Shown one piece after another: positions 60,987-64,000 of a stretch of DNA of 64,000 nucleotides. Under the pieces are notes generated by a model. The model was not told where the DNA came from, did not search any database, and was given only the letters and a program-made list of their open reading frames with translations. Origin of the DNA: Rachycentron canadum (taxonomy: Eukaryota; Chordata; Actinopteri; Carangiformes; Rachycentridae). Position 1 is the stretch's first letter; each line of letters opens with the position of its first letter. The translations under genes and the position numbers were made by a program. The stretch spans positions 5,763,604-5,827,603 of the forward strand of contig CM076654.1 of the NCBI GenBank assembly GCA_038496675.1. Reading direction: 5' to 3'.

Positions 60987-61058
60987 GGGCTCGTCCGGGA
61001 TTTGAACCCGGGACCTCTCGCACCCAAAGCGAGAATCATACCCCTAGACCAACGAGCC
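60987..61058 (-). tRNA. tRNA-Pro (anticodon TGG)
   Basis: A 72-nt gene with a complete cloverleaf: acceptor GGCTCGT/ACGAGCC, anticodon stem CTCGC/GCGAG with loop TTTGGGT (anticodon TGG), and T stem CCGGG/CCCGG with loop TTCAAAT. The A box (TGGTCTAGGGGTATGA) and B box (GGTTCAAATCC) are intact. It equals the vertebrate tRNA-Pro consensus as far as I recall it. No intron. CCA is not encoded, as expected in a eukaryote. Confidence 0.97.
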
Positions 61059-61194
61059 ACACTTCCTCAGTCAATTTACCCCATAGATACAGTTTTCAAT
61101 GGTATATTGATTATATCAGGACACCATAAATTTCCGCATAGTCAATTTTGGGGAAAAGATCCAGGAATCAAACAGAGTCATTAGGTTACAGCAA

Positions 61195-61230
<36 letters not shown>
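61195..61230. repeat. (AAT)n microsatellite
   Basis: About 12 AAT units between the tRNA gene and the stambp promoter. Confidence 0.95.
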
Positions 61231-61231
<1 letters not shown>

Positions 61232-61317
61232 TCTAAAAATATAAATAGATCTGTCTTTATCTGTGCTTGTGATTTGAATGTGAGGAGTAATCGATAACAG
61301 ATCGTATCGATCTCCTC

Positions 61318-61475
61318 TGGGCGTGACTCGCCAGGCGGAAGTTGTGTTGACCGCGGAAGTGTTGGGATCAGTGCGGAGGCTGGACTGAAACAATCCGGTT
61401 CAGGACTTTAATTTGGTCTGGTTCTGATCCAGCTACATGTAGACCTCTGACAGCCCCGGTTTACAGCTCGATCGG
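61318..61475 (+). promoter_or_regulatory. stambp promoter and non-coding first exon
   Basis: Two GCGGAAGT ETS-type sites (about 61335-61341 and 61352-61359) precede a first exon that ends at 61475 with donor GATCGG then GTAAGA. The first exon has no start codon that continues into the coding exon. The acceptor partner is at 63880 (TTCCAG). Confidence 0.55.
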
Positions 61476-63880
61476 GTAAGATTGAACATTAACTCACTCG
61501 GTTGTCTCTGAAGCTACTTTACCGTTTTAAACTCATAGCTTGGCTTTGCTAAGTTAGCCGAGTTGCTAACGCGACGTAGTACACAAACAGTGAAGCTTTA
61601 AGAGGACAATAAAACACGTATTTATCATTATCTTTTCGCCCAGAGCAAGTCAGTAGATAAGGAGGTTTCTAAGTGAGGGGAAAATAACGCCGTGTCACTC
61701 AACATTTGTGCTGGAAATGGCCCACAGTTTGGCTATTTTGTCTGTTTTATAACTGGAGTGTTGGTTAACCGAACGCTCGTTTGTTTTTAAGGCAACTGTG
61801 ACACCACATTTCGTATTTTACTTTAATCTATTATCTTATGTTGATAATAATGATAAATATGATTGTACCTACAATAGCCTCCAATTCGGCTGTGAAGTTT
61901 TCCCAACCAGCTCACATCAGATGTGTGTAGCTCTGAAACTACTCTGTTTAGACTTGTCATATATGGACCAGTTTAACCAGGAGTCAGAAGACAGTTTTAG
62001 ATTTGTTAAATGTTTATATTTCACTACCTGAACTCATAAATAAACAAATGTTTAACGGATCTGAAATTATGTTTGCTCTGTGTTGATTGACCTGGTCTGA
62101 TGTCAAGATTAAGAGAAAAAGAGTGAACTTTAAATTAAAAAAAGCAGTATCAAAGTTTTTAACTTGGGTGACTAACATCCTTTCACGATAACTGGATCTG
62201 TAATCAGAGAATCAGTCACTCAACATTGTCATTTAACTTTACCTTAAACTGTGGTTGAATATAGTCTTTGCTGGAGCTGACTTTTAAGCCTGTTTACAGT
62301 TTCTCACTCACTGCTCAAATATTTTCAAATTTGCAGTGAGGGAAGAAATAAGTTCATCCTTTACCACAAAAGGTTTGGGGACCATTCATTAATTGTAAAC
62401 ATGCTCTATCAGGACTTATCAGTGTATAAAAATAATGTTTAGTGTAGTGTGTGCTTTCGTTGATAAAACATTATTTTGTGTTGTTAGTATGTGTGTGAAC
62501 AAGACAAAAATGGACAAGTACTCATTATGTAGACAGCTTCTTTTTGAGTGTTATTTATTAATCAATGTCTAAGCAGCATTTGACTGTTGGTCAAGGTCTA
62601 GCCCCTGTTTGTAAAATCTTAATCTTTAAAGAAACAGCAAACTCCTGCTGTCTGATGAATGTGCCAGAGTAAGAAGAGCAATATTTCCATCTCAAACGTA
62701 GTGGAGTAGAAGTGTAGAGTGGCATGAAATGGATACATCAAAGTTATATTTAGATATAGTATTTGGTTACATTTACAATTTGCCATCAACTTTTGTAAAT
62801 TGTGATAATGTTAGGTCAAGCTTCACTTCTTCTCATGTTTGATGGAATTAAAAGGAAAACTGTAAGTCTTTTACTTTCTGTAAAATAGTAACGTCCAGTT
62901 TCTGATCCTTTCATTGGCTGGCTGATGGTGTAACACCAGAGACTAAACAGTCTTTAAAAGTAAAAGACAATCAACAGCTTGCTAGTATGTTCTCCTCTCC
63001 TTCGTCTTATCAGTGCCACTCCTTTATATCTACACTGTTGAGTCTCGACACAGTTTGTGTGGGCTGTACCAGCAAGCCAAGAAGCCGTCATGGGCCAATC
63101 AATACAAGCCATCTGACTGTTAGTCAGCATGCTGATGAAGTACTCACTTTTGACTTCATTTGATCAATATAGAGCAGAAAAATAAGAAAACCACAAGTCC
63201 CAGCAGAGTCATTGTTTTTTTTTTCTCTCTAAATATACTCACCCAGTCAGTTTCAGACTGAGCTGTGGCCTCAATACAGGGTGTGAAGAGAGGGACACTG
63301 CCTTTGTGTTCTAGTTTATACAGGATATTAGGTTATACTCATGCCCATGTTAAGTGTGTCATATTTTTTCGACATCGGTATTTCAGCATGATTTTTCAGA
63401 TTTCCAATGCAATTTTTTATATAAGACACCCATTTCAATTTTATTAAGGGTTCTGCCTAATTAAGAAAACACAAGCTGTTAGTATTATAAAGAATCATGA
63501 TTTCCTTGTAGAAGCGATTCCCCGAAATTCAAAGGAAAAGTATCTTTGAAACACACGATGTTCCACATCCACTCCAAGACAATTATACAGTATGTTGTCT
63601 GCTTAAAGGGTTTAGTTCACCCAAATCACATAAAAATACCCAACAAAACGTGATTTCTGCTGAGTTTTTGAGATCCTGCTTACTTTTCTATTAAATTTTT
63701 ATCAATAACACAGTCGAGTCATCAAAATCTGCTGTAGGGCTTTGTTTTTTAATAGAAACTTTTAAGTAAATACCAAAAATACCAAATAACGAGGCATTCA
63801 AAACCTGTCTGACAGGTTGTGCACATGGTTTTCTTCACATCTATCAACACAGCACTGACTGTCTTGTCTCAGTGTTCCAG
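61476..63880 (+). other. stambp intron 1
   Basis: 2.4-kb intron from GTAAGA to TTCCAG. The first 250 nt keep some CpG. I see no other gene, RNA or recognised element. Confidence 0.6.
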
Positions 63881-63894
63881 GTTGAGCCGTCGTG

Positions 63895-64000
63895 ATGGCG
63901 GACCACACTGACATCAGTCTGCAGCCGGAGGAGCGAGTCCGTGCGTTGACTAAGAAGGGGAGCACAGTGGAGGTCAATGACGATGTGCCCCCGCGACGCT
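63895..64000 (+). CDS. stambp: STAM-binding protein (AMSH), N-terminal part
   Basis: Endosomal JAMM-family deubiquitinase that cleaves K63-linked chains and works with STAM and ESCRT. The exon begins at 63881 and the start codon at 63895 has a good context (GTGATGGCG). The 35 visible residues start MADHTDISLQPEERVRALTK and end in VNDDVPPRR, which matches the N-terminus of vertebrate STAMBP (MSDHGDVSLPPEDRVRAL... PPRR), the beginning of the MIT domain. The gene runs off the right edge, so the JAMM catalytic domain is not seen. Confidence 0.92.
   Translation, partial: MADHTDISLQPEERVRALTKKGSTVEVNDDVPPRR

Overview
The window is nuclear DNA from a ray-finned fish, most likely a percomorph teleost. 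The evidence is compact vertebrate genes with short GT-AG introns, frequent CA/TG and ATATT microsatellites, Tc1-like and MITE remnants typical of fish, and protein-coding exons that match vertebrate families residue for residue. There are no bacterial, phage or CRISPR features. I found five protein genes, one intact tRNA gene and about a dozen repeat elements. Exon boundaries were set by hand from splice sites and from reading-frame continuity across every junction; no database search was run.

Layout. 1-10.9 kb: 5' two-thirds of a SEC14L2/3-type lipid-binding protein gene (minus strand, running off the left edge), with one assembly gap of 418 N inside an ATATT repeat. 11.6-12.4 kb: a Tc1-like transposon remnant between two divergent promoters. 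12.9-19.5 kb: rnf215, a membrane RING-H2 E3 ligase (plus). 22.0-30.2 kb: ascc2, the CUE-domain subunit of the ASCC complex (minus, complete, 764 codons). 34.0-59.6 kb: slc39a14 (ZIP14 metal transporter, minus, complete coding region of 510 codons), with two alternative versions of exon 4. 60.2-61.1 kb: one intact tRNA-Pro(TGG) and two broken copies. 61.4-64.0 kb: 5' end of stambp (AMSH deubiquitinase, plus), running off the right edge.

Relations. SEC14L2, RNF215 and ASCC2 lie in the same part of human 22q12, so the left half looks like an old conserved block; the attachment of slc39a14 and stambp is not found in human as far as I recall (8p21 and 2p13). The genes do not form one pathway. rnf215 (E3 ligase), ascc2 (ubiquitin-binding) and stambp (K63 deubiquitinase) all concern ubiquitin, but I take this as coincidence of location.

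I did not find an undescribed biological system. The most interesting items are the frame logic of the slc39a14 exon-4 pair (joining both or skipping both gives an early stop), a local duplication at 55.2-55.5 kb flanked by 46-bp direct repeats, a 72-nt TG tract forming nearly the whole 3' splice site of ascc2 exon 14, and the tRNA-Pro copies between two divergent promoters.
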